59,180 bases of DNA from Chitinophagaceae bacterium (GTDB taxonomy: Bacteria > Bacteroidota > Bacteroidia > Chitinophagales > Chitinophagaceae), in NCBI GenBank assembly GCA_027486835.1, contig JAIXOJ010000145.1:1-59180 (forward strand), written 5' to 3'. The position numbers and the translations under genes are program-made. Under the pieces are notes generated by a model. That model worked only from the letters and a program-made list of their open reading frames with translations. It did no database searches and was not told the origin of the DNA. Below, piece after piece: positions 9,739 through 17,777 of the stretch; within the stretch, counting starts at the first letter, position 1, and the number at the start of each line of letters is the position of its first letter.

Positions 9739-10170
9739 ATGAACAGAAAAGAATTTGTAAGCCAGCTTGGGCTTGGCATAGCAGGATTCGCTTTTTTAAG
9801 CTGCACACAAGGCTGTTCTAAAAAAAGCGTTGCAGCAGCACCCGAAAATGTAAACTACACGCTCAATTTATCTGAAACCGCTTATGCACCACTCTTAAAT
9901 ACTGGTGGCTATATTTACTACAAAGGGTTGATTATTGGTAAAGCACTCTCTGGAGATTATTTAGCGGTTTCCCAAGCCTGTACACACGAGGGTGAAAATG
10001 TTGTTTTTGAATCGAACACTACAAAAACCCAATTTGTATGCCGTGCTCACAATTCTTATTTTTCATCCGAAGGCACCGTTACTGGTGGCCCTGCAAAATC
10101 ATCTTTGAAAAAATATACGGTCTCTGCTACAGGATCAGGTACCGCTACAGTTTTAACCATTAAAGGATAG
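9739..10170 (+). CDS. Rieske [2Fe-2S] protein, exported
   Basis: The 143-residue protein has an N-terminal hydrophobic leader (MNRKEF..GLGIAGFAFLSC) compatible with a lipoprotein or Tat-like signal, followed by a Rieske fold. Box 1 is C81-T-H83 and box 2 is C101-R-A-H104, supplying the two Cys and two His ligands of a 2Fe-2S cluster; the GTVTGGPA segment after box 2 matches the proline-loop region. Single-domain periplasmic Rieske proteins transfer electrons, but the partner here is not known. It is the first of six plus-strand genes for exported proteins, 47 bp upstream of a protein with a CxxCH heme motif and near a second c-type cytochrome, so a role in envelope electron transfer is a reasonable inference. 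Confidence 0.85.
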   Translation: MNRKEFVSQLGLGIAGFAFLSCTQGCSKKSVAAAPENVNYTLNLSETAYAPLLNTGGYIYYKGLIIGKALSGDYLAVSQACTHEGENVVFESNTTKTQFVCRAHNSYFSSEGTVTGGPAKSSLKKYTVSATGSGTATVLTIKG

Positions 10171-10217
10171 TCTCCATTTAAGTTCGTTTTTTTAACCACA
10201 TATAACACTCATTAATT

Positions 10218-11306
10218 ATGAAAAGAACATTACTCGTTTTTTTGTCTGCAGGATTGTTCATCCTAGTAGGAACCTCTTCTATCAAGTCGCCCAATAGGGT
10301 AACTAACTCCAACGGTGCCAGTGTAGCAGGATACAGCACCAGTGGATGTAACAGTTGCCACTTTAGCGCAGGTGCTGGATCTATTGCTATCAGCGGCATC
10401 CCTAACCCAGCAATTGCCGGACAAGCATATCCTGTTACTATTACCCTTAACGATGCACAAGGGAAAAGATGGGGCTTTGTGGCAAGAGCCTCAAAAGGAA
10501 CCTTTACTAGTACCAATCCTAACGTTGCGGCTAATGCATCAAAAAACACCGTTTATCATGGATCGTCTGCCCCTGTAAAAACAGCTACTTCTTATGTATT
10601 TGACAATATTACTTGGACGGCCCCCACAACCGTTGGTGCAGTAACAGTAAACTTTGCAGGTATTGCAGCCAACAACAATGGTAACGACGGCAGTGGTGAC
10701 CGAGCGTACAAAGGCACCTTCTCTACCACTGTGGCAATTCCCACATCCGTTAAGTTGGCTGCTTTCACCGCTGCTCTTTCCAATGATAAGGTTAAGCTCA
10801 CTTGGCAGACCCTTTCGGAAACAGACGCCAACCGTTTTGAAATTGAAAGAAGCTTAAACGGTAGAGAATTTACATACGTAGGAAAAGTGGAAGCAAAAGG
10901 CAACACTACCTCCCTTTCTAGCTATGCATTTTATGACAATTTAGCTCAATTAAATGGCAAAGTATATTATCGGTTAAAATCTGTTGATAAAGATGGTTCT
11001 TTCACTTATTCAGACCAAACCAGTGTTCTTATTAAAACAGAAAAACAATTAGTGCTATCAGTTTATCCCAATCCAACAAAGGCAGGTCAAAATATTGCAC
11101 TCAACATTACTGCACTTAAAAATCAAACTTTGCATTATTCTTTAGTAAATAATTTAGGAAAAATAGTGCTTTCAAATGCTGTATCTGTAAACGAAGGGGT
11201 CAATAAACTAAATATTAAGTCGGCAAATTTGCCTGCTGGTGTCTATCATTTAACTACCCTTACTGAAAACAAACAGTCAGAGCAAGTTTCCATCATTATA
11301 GAATAA
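10218..11306 (+). CDS. T9SS protein with CxxCH motif and Reeler-like (choice-of-anchor V) domain
   Basis: The 362-residue protein has a signal peptide, then SGCNSCH (C44, C47, H48), a c-type heme attachment or metal motif, at the start of a beta-sandwich domain resembling the choice-of-anchor V/Reeler family (about 45-175). Next come an Fn3-like module (VKLAAFTAALSNDKVKLTWQT, about 178-275) and a T9SS type A domain (YPNPTKAG to the end). The protein should be exported by T9SS and exposed at the surface. If heme is bound, this would be a surface cytochrome paired with the upstream Rieske protein; the motif alone does not prove heme attachment, since this domain family often carries CxxCH of unknown role. 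Confidence 0.8.
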   Translation: MKRTLLVFLSAGLFILVGTSSIKSPNRVTNSNGASVAGYSTSGCNSCHFSAGAGSIAISGIPNPAIAGQAYPVTITLNDAQGKRWGFVARASKGTFTSTNPNVAANASKNTVYHGSSAPVKTATSYVFDNITWTAPTTVGAVTVNFAGIAANNNGNDGSGDRAYKGTFSTTVAIPTSVKLAAFTAALSNDKVKLTWQTLSETDANRFEIERSLNGREFTYVGKVEAKGNTTSLSSYAFYDNLAQLNGKVYYRLKSVDKDGSFTYSDQTSVLIKTEKQLVLSVYPNPTKAGQNIALNITALKNQTLHYSLVNNLGKIVLSNAVSVNEGVNKLNIKSANLPAGVYHLTTLTENKQSEQVSIIIE

Positions 11307-11328
11307 GAAATAGGAGTTTTTAAAAATG

Positions 11329-11416
11329 TAGCAGATTGTTTAATTGGCTGGCTAAGAAGTTATTATGTTTTAAGCATAGAGAATCGGAAACCATCAAGCA
11401 TACAATCTGCTATTTT
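11329..11416 (+). promoter_or_regulatory. 11-bp inverted repeat between genes, ending in a short T run
   Basis: TAGCAGATTGT (11329-11339) and its exact complement ACAATCTGCTA (11402-11412) enclose about 62 nt and are followed by TTTT. It lies in the 194-bp gap after the 362-residue gene. It could be a weak terminator or a processing hairpin separating the two halves of the cluster. Confidence 0.35.
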
Positions 11417-11500
11417 CAGCCTATTTATGGTCGCCACTAATATGCGGTGGGTTTATTGGGGCAAACAGCATTTAAAATTGTCGTTTAATTACAGGAGTTA

Positions 11501-11899
11501 ATGAATAACATGAATAAAAAATTGCTTTACATCTTTACCACTTTATGTTGCTTTTGGGTAATGGTATCCTGCAAACACGAGGCTGGTGTTTTAGACAAAT
11601 GTTTAGGTAAAGACTTACGGGTTAATGTAAAATCGATTCAGAACAGCGATTCGACCTTTTTAACTATTGACACGACCGTTACCCCTATTCAAAAAGGTCA
11701 AATAAATTTTGACAGTGCATTTGTTTCGGTTAATTTAAGTAAAAAAACACCTCCATATTTAGGATCTATAAACGGAGGCAAAACATGGAAAATATTGCCT
11801 TACAAGTTTTCAAACCTAGATACGGGGACTTATTTGTTGCTAACTAAAGATGCAGATTCATGCACTTCTGCAACAGAAAAAATAACTATTACTTATTAA
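11501..11899 (+). CDS. Small lipoprotein, function unknown
   Basis: The 132-residue protein has a type II signal peptide ending in the lipobox-like MVSC (C24), so it should be a lipid-anchored envelope protein. The mature part is a compact beta-rich domain with three further cysteines and no recognised motif. Two in-frame ATGs (11501 and 11510) are possible starts; an AGGAG lies just upstream (11493-11497), 3 nt from the first and 12 nt from the second. It is followed after 51 bp by a cytochrome c-like lipoprotein, suggesting cotranscription. Function cannot be assigned from sequence. Confidence 0.75.
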   Translation: MNNMNKKLLYIFTTLCCFWVMVSCKHEAGVLDKCLGKDLRVNVKSIQNSDSTFLTIDTTVTPIQKGQINFDSAFVSVNLSKKTPPYLGSINGGKTWKILPYKFSNLDTGTYLLLTKDADSCTSATEKITITY

Positions 11900-11950
11900 T
11901 GTACCGCTTCATTGTACATTTAATTTAGCTTTCACCTTAATTATTATTGA

Positions 11951-12328
11951 ATGAAAACAATCGCTTTACTATTGCTTAGTAGTACATTTCTAATAGGTTG
12001 TTACTATGATAAGGCCGACATTATCAACCCAAATGCAGCTTATGTATCCTGCGACACATCATCCGTTGGTTATGCTCAAATAGTTGCTCCAATTGTAGAA
12101 AAGAACTGCAACTCCTGTCACGGACAAGCTGTTTATGCTTCAAATGGGGGCAATGTGCCGCTTTACTCGCTAACTGTTATCAAAGATTATGTAAACTCAA
12201 ACGGTTCAAAACTGCTCAATTCCATCAATTGGGTTGGTGGTCATAACATGCCAAAATCTGCCGATAAGCTAAGTGATTGTGATATTAATAAAATCACCGC
12301 TTGGATCAATAAAGGATTTCCACAATAG
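11951..12328 (+). CDS. Cytochrome c-like lipoprotein
   Basis: The 125-residue protein carries a lipobox LIGC (C17) and, in the mature part, C53-N-S-C56-H57, the covalent heme c site, followed by a conserved HNMPK (M100) that can supply the distal methionine ligand, and a C-terminal helix (DINKITAWINKGFPQ) typical of class I cytochromes. It should be an envelope-anchored electron carrier. It lies 51 bp after a small lipoprotein and 61 bp before a YceI-like gene in the six-gene exported cluster. The short length fits single-heme Bacteroidota cytochromes of this kind. Confidence 0.82.
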   Translation: MKTIALLLLSSTFLIGCYYDKADIINPNAAYVSCDTSSVGYAQIVAPIVEKNCNSCHGQAVYASNGGNVPLYSLTVIKDYVNSNGSKLLNSINWVGGHNMPKSADKLSDCDINKITAWINKGFPQ

Positions 12329-12389
12329 ACTAGTGTAAACCAAATACTTATTTCCTAAACACGAACTTATAAAACCCACATCAAAAATT

Positions 12390-12941
12390 ATGATAAAAAG
12401 AATAATAGCAACTAGTATTCTCGCCTCTTTGTTAATGCTCGGATTAAATTTTCAGATATCCGCTCAAAAAGTGTTTTCGACAAAATCAGGTCAAATTAAT
12501 TTTGATGTCTCCGCAACAGTTGAAATAAAAGCAGTCAACAATCAAGTTGACAGTAAAATGGTTCAAAAAACTGGACAGATAATTTTTAGCGTACTTATCA
12601 AAAGCTTCAAATTTGTCAATGCTCTGATGGAAGATCATTTCAACGAAAACTATATGGAAAGTTCAAAATTTCCAAAAGCAAATTTTAAAGGATTTATTAC
12701 CAACATCAGCGAAGTAAATTTTGAAAAAGACGGTGTGTATAATGCAACGGCAAAAGGAACATTGACGATTGGGGGTAAAAGCAAAGAGGTAAATATTAAT
12801 GGGATAATAACAATAGAAAAAGGAAATCCAATTTTAAAGAGTAATTTCAAAGTAAAGCTTACTGATTTTATTAAGGGCAGTTATATAGGCTCACAAATAG
12901 CCGAAGAGGCTAAGGTGGTGGTAACATGCAAGTATGAATAA
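12390..12941 (+). CDS. YceI-like periplasmic protein
   Basis: The 183-residue protein has a signal peptide ending near ISAQ and then a YceI-like lipocalin fold: FSTKSGQINFDVSA at the start, FKFVNALMEDHFNENYMESSKFP (the MDxHF..MxxxKFP region typical of the family) at about 70-95, a GTLTIGGKSKEV segment, and a final beta strand. YceI proteins bind isoprenoid or amphiphilic lipids in the periplasm. Placed between a cytochrome c and an outer-membrane barrel, it may carry a quinone-like or lipid ligand for the redox cluster (inference). Confidence 0.8.
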   Translation: MIKRIIATSILASLLMLGLNFQISAQKVFSTKSGQINFDVSATVEIKAVNNQVDSKMVQKTGQIIFSVLIKSFKFVNALMEDHFNENYMESSKFPKANFKGFITNISEVNFEKDGVYNATAKGTLTIGGKSKEVNINGIITIEKGNPILKSNFKVKLTDFIKGSYIGSQIAEEAKVVVTCKYE

Positions 12942-12975
12942 CCCCAAATCTTGTTTACATTATAAAAAACATTTC

Positions 12976-13887
12976 ATGATATTGATTTCAAAAAAACGGT
13001 TAACGCTGGCTGCATTTTCCCTATTTGTCACTGTAAACTTTACATTGGCACAAGACGTAGATTTATTTAAAAATCTTGACGAACAAAATAAAAAAGATCA
13101 ACTTAACCAAACCGATTACACCACTGCAATTTTTAAAACGACAAGGCTTGTCAATGGGCATTCAATAGAAAATGTAGGTGCAGGCATTCTTGATGTTAAA
13201 ATTTCCCACAGATTTGGTGCAATCAATAATGGCGCATATGGCCTTTGGGGTTTAGACCAAGCACATATTAGAATTGGAGCCGATTATGGAATTACCAATT
13301 GGCTAATGGTTGGTGCAGGAAGGAGTTCGGAAAATAAAACTTTCGATGCGTTTGTAAAAGCTAGATTGTTAAGACAATCTACAGGGAAAAGAAAAATGCC
13401 AATTTCTGTTAGTTATCTTGGTACTACCTCATTAAAAACGATTAAGTCAGACGATTTTAATAATTATCCAGATCGAATGGTTTTTACTAATCAATTACTT
13501 TTTGCCAGAAAATTCAATGATTATTTTTCATTGCAACTAATCCCAACACTGGTACATTATAATAGTGTAGCAAAATCGTCGTCGCCCAACGATTACTATT
13601 CATTGGGAATAGGCGATCGTATAAGGCTTAGCAAGAGAGTTAACCTAACTTCTGAGTACTATTATCGGTTTACTAAGATTGATGGGGCAGTTAACTCGCT
13701 ATCCATTGGATTCGATATAGAAACAGGCGGTCACGTATTTCAATTCCATTTCTCCAATTCAACAGGTATGACAGAGGGAACATTTATCAATGAAACCACC
13801 GATAAATGGGATGAACAAGGGATGCATTTTGGATTCAATATTGCTCGAGTTTTCACAATTATTAAACCCAAGGGATTAAAGCTATAA
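12976..13887 (+). CDS. DUF5777-like outer-membrane beta-barrel protein
   Basis: The 303-residue protein starting at 12976 (MILISKKRLTLAAF...FTLAQ signal peptide) matches the DUF5777-like barrel pattern: an N-terminal TTRLVNGHSIENV segment, KISHRFG, alternating amphipathic strands with aromatic girdles, and a final strand. An in-frame ATG at 12934 would add 14 residues and overlap the YceI gene by 8 nt; I prefer 12976 because the signal peptide starts there. Family members are found beside cytochrome c, YceI and Rieske genes in other Bacteroidota, as here (recalled, not checked). It probably provides the outer-membrane component of the cluster. A terminator hairpin follows at 13944. Confidence 0.78.
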   Translation: MILISKKRLTLAAFSLFVTVNFTLAQDVDLFKNLDEQNKKDQLNQTDYTTAIFKTTRLVNGHSIENVGAGILDVKISHRFGAINNGAYGLWGLDQAHIRIGADYGITNWLMVGAGRSSENKTFDAFVKARLLRQSTGKRKMPISVSYLGTTSLKTIKSDDFNNYPDRMVFTNQLLFARKFNDYFSLQLIPTLVHYNSVAKSSSPNDYYSLGIGDRIRLSKRVNLTSEYYYRFTKIDGAVNSLSIGFDIETGGHVFQFHFSNSTGMTEGTFINETTDKWDEQGMHFGFNIARVFTIIKPKGLKL

Positions 13888-13943
13888 AACAAAATTTAAA
13901 TCTGGACAATAGTTTCAATTTAATAATTAGAAAGATTATTTTC

Positions 13944-13976
13944 AATAGCAGTTCAGTTGAACTGCTATTTTATTTA
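13944..13976 (+). terminator. Terminator at the end of the redox cluster
   Basis: AATAGCAGTTCA pairs perfectly with TGAACTGCTATT across a very short loop and is followed by TTTATTTAT, 56 nt after the stop at 13887. Confidence 0.75.
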
Positions 13977-14617
13977 TAGGCTATCCTACTGCCATTTATT
14001 CTCAAACCTCTCTATACGCTATCCAGCCTATTCAACAGAAGATGGCAAGACCATTTTTAAAAAAAGGGCTACAAGCAGGAAGATAACAAATCCAATAGCC
14101 ACTTTTCTAGTAATAATATCAGTCTTAATTTGCAGTGTTTCTTTTTTTTGTCTTTTATAAACAAGAGTGGGATTTGTTCTCATAAAAACATATAAAACAG
14201 TATCAAAATCCTATTTGTATTAATAAATACAAGAGTGGGGAACATTGCAAATAGCTGTATTAATTCCACCATATTGTTGTGGTCTTAATAAGTTTTGCAA
14301 TTTGAGTTACGCTATCCACACAAATAGGATTAAATTACATTAATTATATAATTTAACTTTGAGAAGTCTCGTTTAGGAATAACCAACAGGTTAGAATACA
14401 CTGGTAAGTAGTGCTAAAATCCACAAAATCATTGTTTTTTTCTCAATCAAAACGATGTTTTAATAGCTACATGTTGATATTACGTTGATTTTGGTTATAC
14501 CAAGTAGGTACTATAGCCCGTAAATGGATTTAAATGGTTGAAATAGTGTCCGAAAATGTAAAAAAAATTACAACCCATTCCTTGTGCATTTCATTAATAA
14601 GTATATAAGAAGGGCAG
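13977..14617. other. Intergenic region with a 12-bp inverted repeat
   Basis: No credible gene. AATCCTATTTGT (14207-14218) and its exact complement ACAAATAGGATT (14320-14331) bracket 125 bp. Two copies of an ACAAGAGTGGG motif occur at about 14161 and 14229. The function, if any, is unknown. Confidence 0.45.
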
Positions 14618-16483
14618 TTAAAGCTTTAGAAACTGTTGCATTTCAATCTTCTCGCCATAAGCGGAAAGATAGTAAACCCCTTTATTCAAACTAGAAACCG
14701 AAATCGGAATAATGTTAATGCCCGCTTTGAGTGAAACCGCTTTATTGATACACGTTCGCCCTGATTTATCAATAACCACAATATTCACATATTCGGATTT
14801 ATCCGTCTCCAGCCGAACATTTATACTGCTCGTAACTGGCAAAGGATATAATTTCAATGAATATTGCTTAGGAATAATGCTTATCTTTTCAACATTACTG
14901 TAGCTAAACCTTCCATCTAAATCAATTAATTTCAATCGATAATAGCTATCTCCAACTAAGGGGCTAGAATCTCTAAATTGATACTTATCCATATTTTCAG
15001 CCTGTAGAACACTTCCTATATCGTTGTAAATTACTCCGTTATAACTACGTTGTACAACATACTTATAAAGACTACCCGGGCTATCAATTCTCCAATCAAG
15101 GAGTGTAGTTAAATTATCCGAAGTAACTTTTGCAGAAAAACTACTTAAACCGACTGGCAGGGATATGGAAGAAAGATTTAATACCCAATAGTCATAGCTT
15201 CCATGATTATAAGTTACGTCCCCATCAAGCGACCATGTACTGCCAGCTACTGAATAGCCTCCCGAAGAATTTTGCAAGAATGCTACACCAATATCCTGAG
15301 AGGACCCTCCGAATGTTTTTTCCCACATTTTAGTACCATCAGCTTTTAATCGTACAAACCAAATATCGCCATTGCCGTGGTTAAATGCAACATCCCCATT
15401 TTTCGACTCAGTATATCCTACAGCATAAATTCCGCCGTCCACAGTTGAACGAATTTGTGCACATAAATCTGATTCTGTTCCACCATAAACCTTCGACCAA
15501 AGGACAACACCTGATTGGTCAATAGACATTATCCACATGTCGCTAGTGGTAGTATCGCCATATTTACTACCAATGCTACCATTATTTGAATTGGTAACTC
15601 CGCCCAAGAAAATATTTCCAGCAGAAGATTGTGTTATACTCGTAAAATAGTCTTGATCACTTCCTCCAAATGTTTTCTGCCACAATAAAGTTCCAACACT
15701 GTCGATTGCTACTACCCAGCCATCAGATGTAGTACTATCGCCTCTTTTATTTGTGATGAGTCCATCAGAAGAATAAGTTTGCCCAGCAATAATAAAATTA
15801 CCCAGAGAATTATTACAAATGCTAAAAGGAACCTCATTTAATGTCCCTCCATAGTTTTTTTGCCAAAGTAAAGTACCCGTCTTGTTAATACTAAAAATCC
15901 AATAATCAGTGCCTCCTTTATTATCAGTCAAATCTCCATCACTAGACTCAGAGAATCCCACCACAATAAAACCATTACTTACCTTCTGAATATATGTAAC
16001 TAAATCATTTTTACTACCCCCGAAAGTTCTTTGCCATTCAATAGTACCCAATGAGGTGAGTTTAACAATCCAACAATCCATACCACCGTGATTTCCTGTT
16101 ACATCTGCGTCATTGGATGAGGTACTGGCCGCTATAATAAATCCACCATCATCGGTTTGTATAATTTGTGCAACTTGGTCAATTCCATTTCCCCCAAGTG
16201 TCTTTTTCCATTGAATCCCTCCTGTATTATTGAGCTTTGCAATCCATATATCATCTAAATCATAATAAACACTAACGTCACTATCAGTAGAAAGTGTTTT
16301 GCCTGCAATAACGTAACCTCCATCAATTGTGCTGCAGAAACTACTAAATACGTCTAAACTACTACCGCCAAATGTTTTCTGCCACGAAAGAGTTGGAGCA
16401 ACGCTTTGAGAAATAGATGGAAAAACCAAAAATGTTAAACCTGTCAAAAAAATTAGAGTAAATGATTTTCGAGCCATAGGCAT
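14618..16483 (-). CDS. T9SS protein with about seven beta-propeller-like repeats
   Basis: The 621-residue protein has a signal peptide (MPMARKSFTLIF...ISQS). It contains about seven repeats of roughly 55-60 residues built on the pattern W-x-K-T-F-G-G-S..D, then DGG-x-I-x-A-G-x-T-x-S.DGDV....G..D.W, as in the SBBP/delta-60-type propellers of secreted Bacteroidota proteins (about 30-450). An Fn3-like module (SLPVGLSSFSAKVTSDNLTT, about 453-545) and a T9SS type A domain (YPLPVTSSINVRLETD to the end) follow. The start may also be the second Met (MARKS). It is monocistronic, with a candidate promoter at 16523-16553. The specific role is unknown. Confidence 0.85.
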   Translation of the reverse strand: MPMARKSFTLIFLTGLTFLVFPSISQSVAPTLSWQKTFGGSSLDVFSSFCSTIDGGYVIAGKTLSTDSDVSVYYDLDDIWIAKLNNTGGIQWKKTLGGNGIDQVAQIIQTDDGGFIIAASTSSNDADVTGNHGGMDCWIVKLTSLGTIEWQRTFGGSKNDLVTYIQKVSNGFIVVGFSESSDGDLTDNKGGTDYWIFSINKTGTLLWQKNYGGTLNEVPFSICNNSLGNFIIAGQTYSSDGLITNKRGDSTTSDGWVVAIDSVGTLLWQKTFGGSDQDYFTSITQSSAGNIFLGGVTNSNNGSIGSKYGDTTTSDMWIMSIDQSGVVLWSKVYGGTESDLCAQIRSTVDGGIYAVGYTESKNGDVAFNHGNGDIWFVRLKADGTKMWEKTFGGSSQDIGVAFLQNSSGGYSVAGSTWSLDGDVTYNHGSYDYWVLNLSSISLPVGLSSFSAKVTSDNLTTLLDWRIDSPGSLYKYVVQRSYNGVIYNDIGSVLQAENMDKYQFRDSSPLVGDSYYRLKLIDLDGRFSYSNVEKISIIPKQYSLKLYPLPVTSSINVRLETDKSEYVNIVVIDKSGRTCINKAVSLKAGINIIPISVSSLNKGVYYLSAYGEKIEMQQFLKL

Positions 16484-16522
16484 TATTTTTTATACACAAA
16501 AAATTATAATATAATATACTTT

Positions 16523-16553
16523 ATAAACTACCCTAGGTGTAAGAGCATTCAAA
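16523..16553 (-). promoter_or_regulatory. Candidate Bacteroidota promoter of the T9SS repeat protein
   Basis: On the minus strand TTTG (16550-16553) is followed after 19 nt by TAGTTTAT (16523-16530), close to the TTTG-N19-TAnnTTTG consensus; the last base differs. It lies 40-70 nt upstream of the ATG. Confidence 0.45.
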
Positions 16554-16944
16554 ATATTAGGTTCACCCTACCTTTTTATGTTCACATTAAGTTAAAATTT
16601 CTAAAAAAAAGTCCGTATCACTGAAATTTTATTCATAAACAATACTAAAGAGTCACGAAAATAGGTCAATATTCATTTCAAAATAAGTTTTTGCAATAAC
16701 CTTATTGGCAGATTTCAACTTTTGGCAGAAATTCTTTTAAATGATACCGATTATAATGTTTGGAAACAGCAGCTGTAAATTCATTATTTAACCAGTTATA
16801 TTTTTCAATGTGGAACAATATCATAGCAAAAAGTTTATAAATAAAAACTGAAAATTTAAAATACAACAAAAAAGACACACCACTTTGCAAAATTTCAAAT
16901 GAAACACTCAGTAGTTTATGGCCATAATAAAATCGACAAAATAT
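16554..16944. other. AT-rich intergenic region
   Basis: I see only a 62-codon minus-strand frame (16702-16890) without supporting features. The stretch separates the T9SS gene from the divergent rplU-rpmA operon. Confidence 0.45.
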
Positions 16945-16978
16945 TTTGAACTAATTAGAAGGTTACCCCTTACTTTTG
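16945..16978 (+). promoter_or_regulatory. Candidate promoter of rplU-rpmA
   Basis: TACTTTTG (16971-16978) is an exact TAnnTTTG box 22 nt upstream of the rplU ATG. A TTTG at 16945-16948 lies 22 nt further upstream, slightly more than the usual 19-21 spacing. Confidence 0.5.
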
Positions 16979-17000
16979 CCGACCAAATTTTTGAAACAAT

Positions 17001-17306
17001 ATGTTAGCAATAGTAAAAATAGCTGGACAACAATTTAAAGTACAAGAGGGAGATACCTTGTACGTTCAGCACATAGCTGGGAATACAGGTGACAAGATTT
17101 CTTTCAATGAAGTTCTTTTGGTAGATAACAATGGAGCGTTAACAGTAGGAACTGATGTAAAAGCTTCAGTTAATGCAGAGATATTAAATTCATTGGTACA
17201 AGGAGATAAAGTAATTGCCTTTAAAATGAAAAGAAGAAAAGGTTTTCGCAAGAAAAAAGGGCATCGTACTCATTACACCAAAATCAAAATTGAAAGCATC
17301 GCTTAA
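17001..17306 (+). CDS. rplU: 50S ribosomal protein L21
   Basis: The 101-residue protein is full length for bacterial L21. It has the N-terminal MLAIVKIAGQQFKVQEGD and the C-terminal basic RRKGFRKKKGHRTHYTKIKI signature that binds 23S rRNA. It is followed 62 bp later by rpmA, the usual gene pair, and preceded by a TAnnTTTG promoter box. Confidence 0.97.
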   Translation: MLAIVKIAGQQFKVQEGDTLYVQHIAGNTGDKISFNEVLLVDNNGALTVGTDVKASVNAEILNSLVQGDKVIAFKMKRRKGFRKKKGHRTHYTKIKIESIA

Positions 17307-17368
17307 AGTTAAGATTAAACATTCCGACATAGTCTAGTTAATAACTTAAACATTAAAATCTTTATAAA

Positions 17369-17650
17369 ATGGCACACAAGAAGGGTGAAGGCTCGGTAAA
17401 AAATGGAAGGGACTCAAATAGTAAACGCTTAGGTGTTAAAATATATGGTGGACAACCAGCTATTTCTGGTAACATCATAGTACGCCAAAGAGGAACACAG
17501 TATCATCCAGGAAAAAATGTTGGGGTAGGTAAAGACTTTACTTTGTTTGCACTAACTGATGGTCTGGTACAATTTAAAAAGACAAGAGAAGATAAAAGAG
17601 TTGTATCTATTATTGAGCCTTCAGCAATGGCTGATGCGGTTGCAGAGTAA
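17369..17650 (+). CDS. rpmA: 50S ribosomal protein L27
   Basis: The 93-residue protein begins [20 protein letters not shown] and contains the [15 protein letters not shown] signature of L27, which lies near the peptidyl-transferase centre. There is no N-terminal cleavable extension of the Firmicutes type. It is cotranscribed with rplU and followed by a terminator. Confidence 0.97.
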   Translation: MAHKKGEGSVKNGRDSNSKRLGVKIYGGQPAISGNIIVRQRGTQYHPGKNVGVGKDFTLFALTDGLVQFKKTREDKRVVSIIEPSAMADAVAE

Positions 17651-17674
17651 TATATCTCCAAAATATTTTAAAAG

Positions 17675-17709
17675 AAGGTTTAAATCAATATTGGTTTGAA
17701 CCTTTTTTT
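17675..17709 (+). terminator. Terminator after rplU-rpmA
   Basis: AAGGTTTAAA pairs with TTTGAACCTT (one G-T pair) around a 9-nt loop, followed by a run of T. Confidence 0.75.
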
Positions 17710-17777
17710 ATGCTCCTAAAAATTATACTAAAGTAGTCCATTTTTTTTCACAGATTTTATTAAGAATTAATTTTTTT

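Noticed and set aside
13957-14160. 67-codon plus-strand frame
   Set aside because: It starts inside a terminator hairpin and has no motif beyond a short hydrophobic end.
16702-16890. 62-codon minus-strand frame
   Set aside because: AT-rich, no start context, no recognised motif and located in the promoter region of rplU-rpmA.
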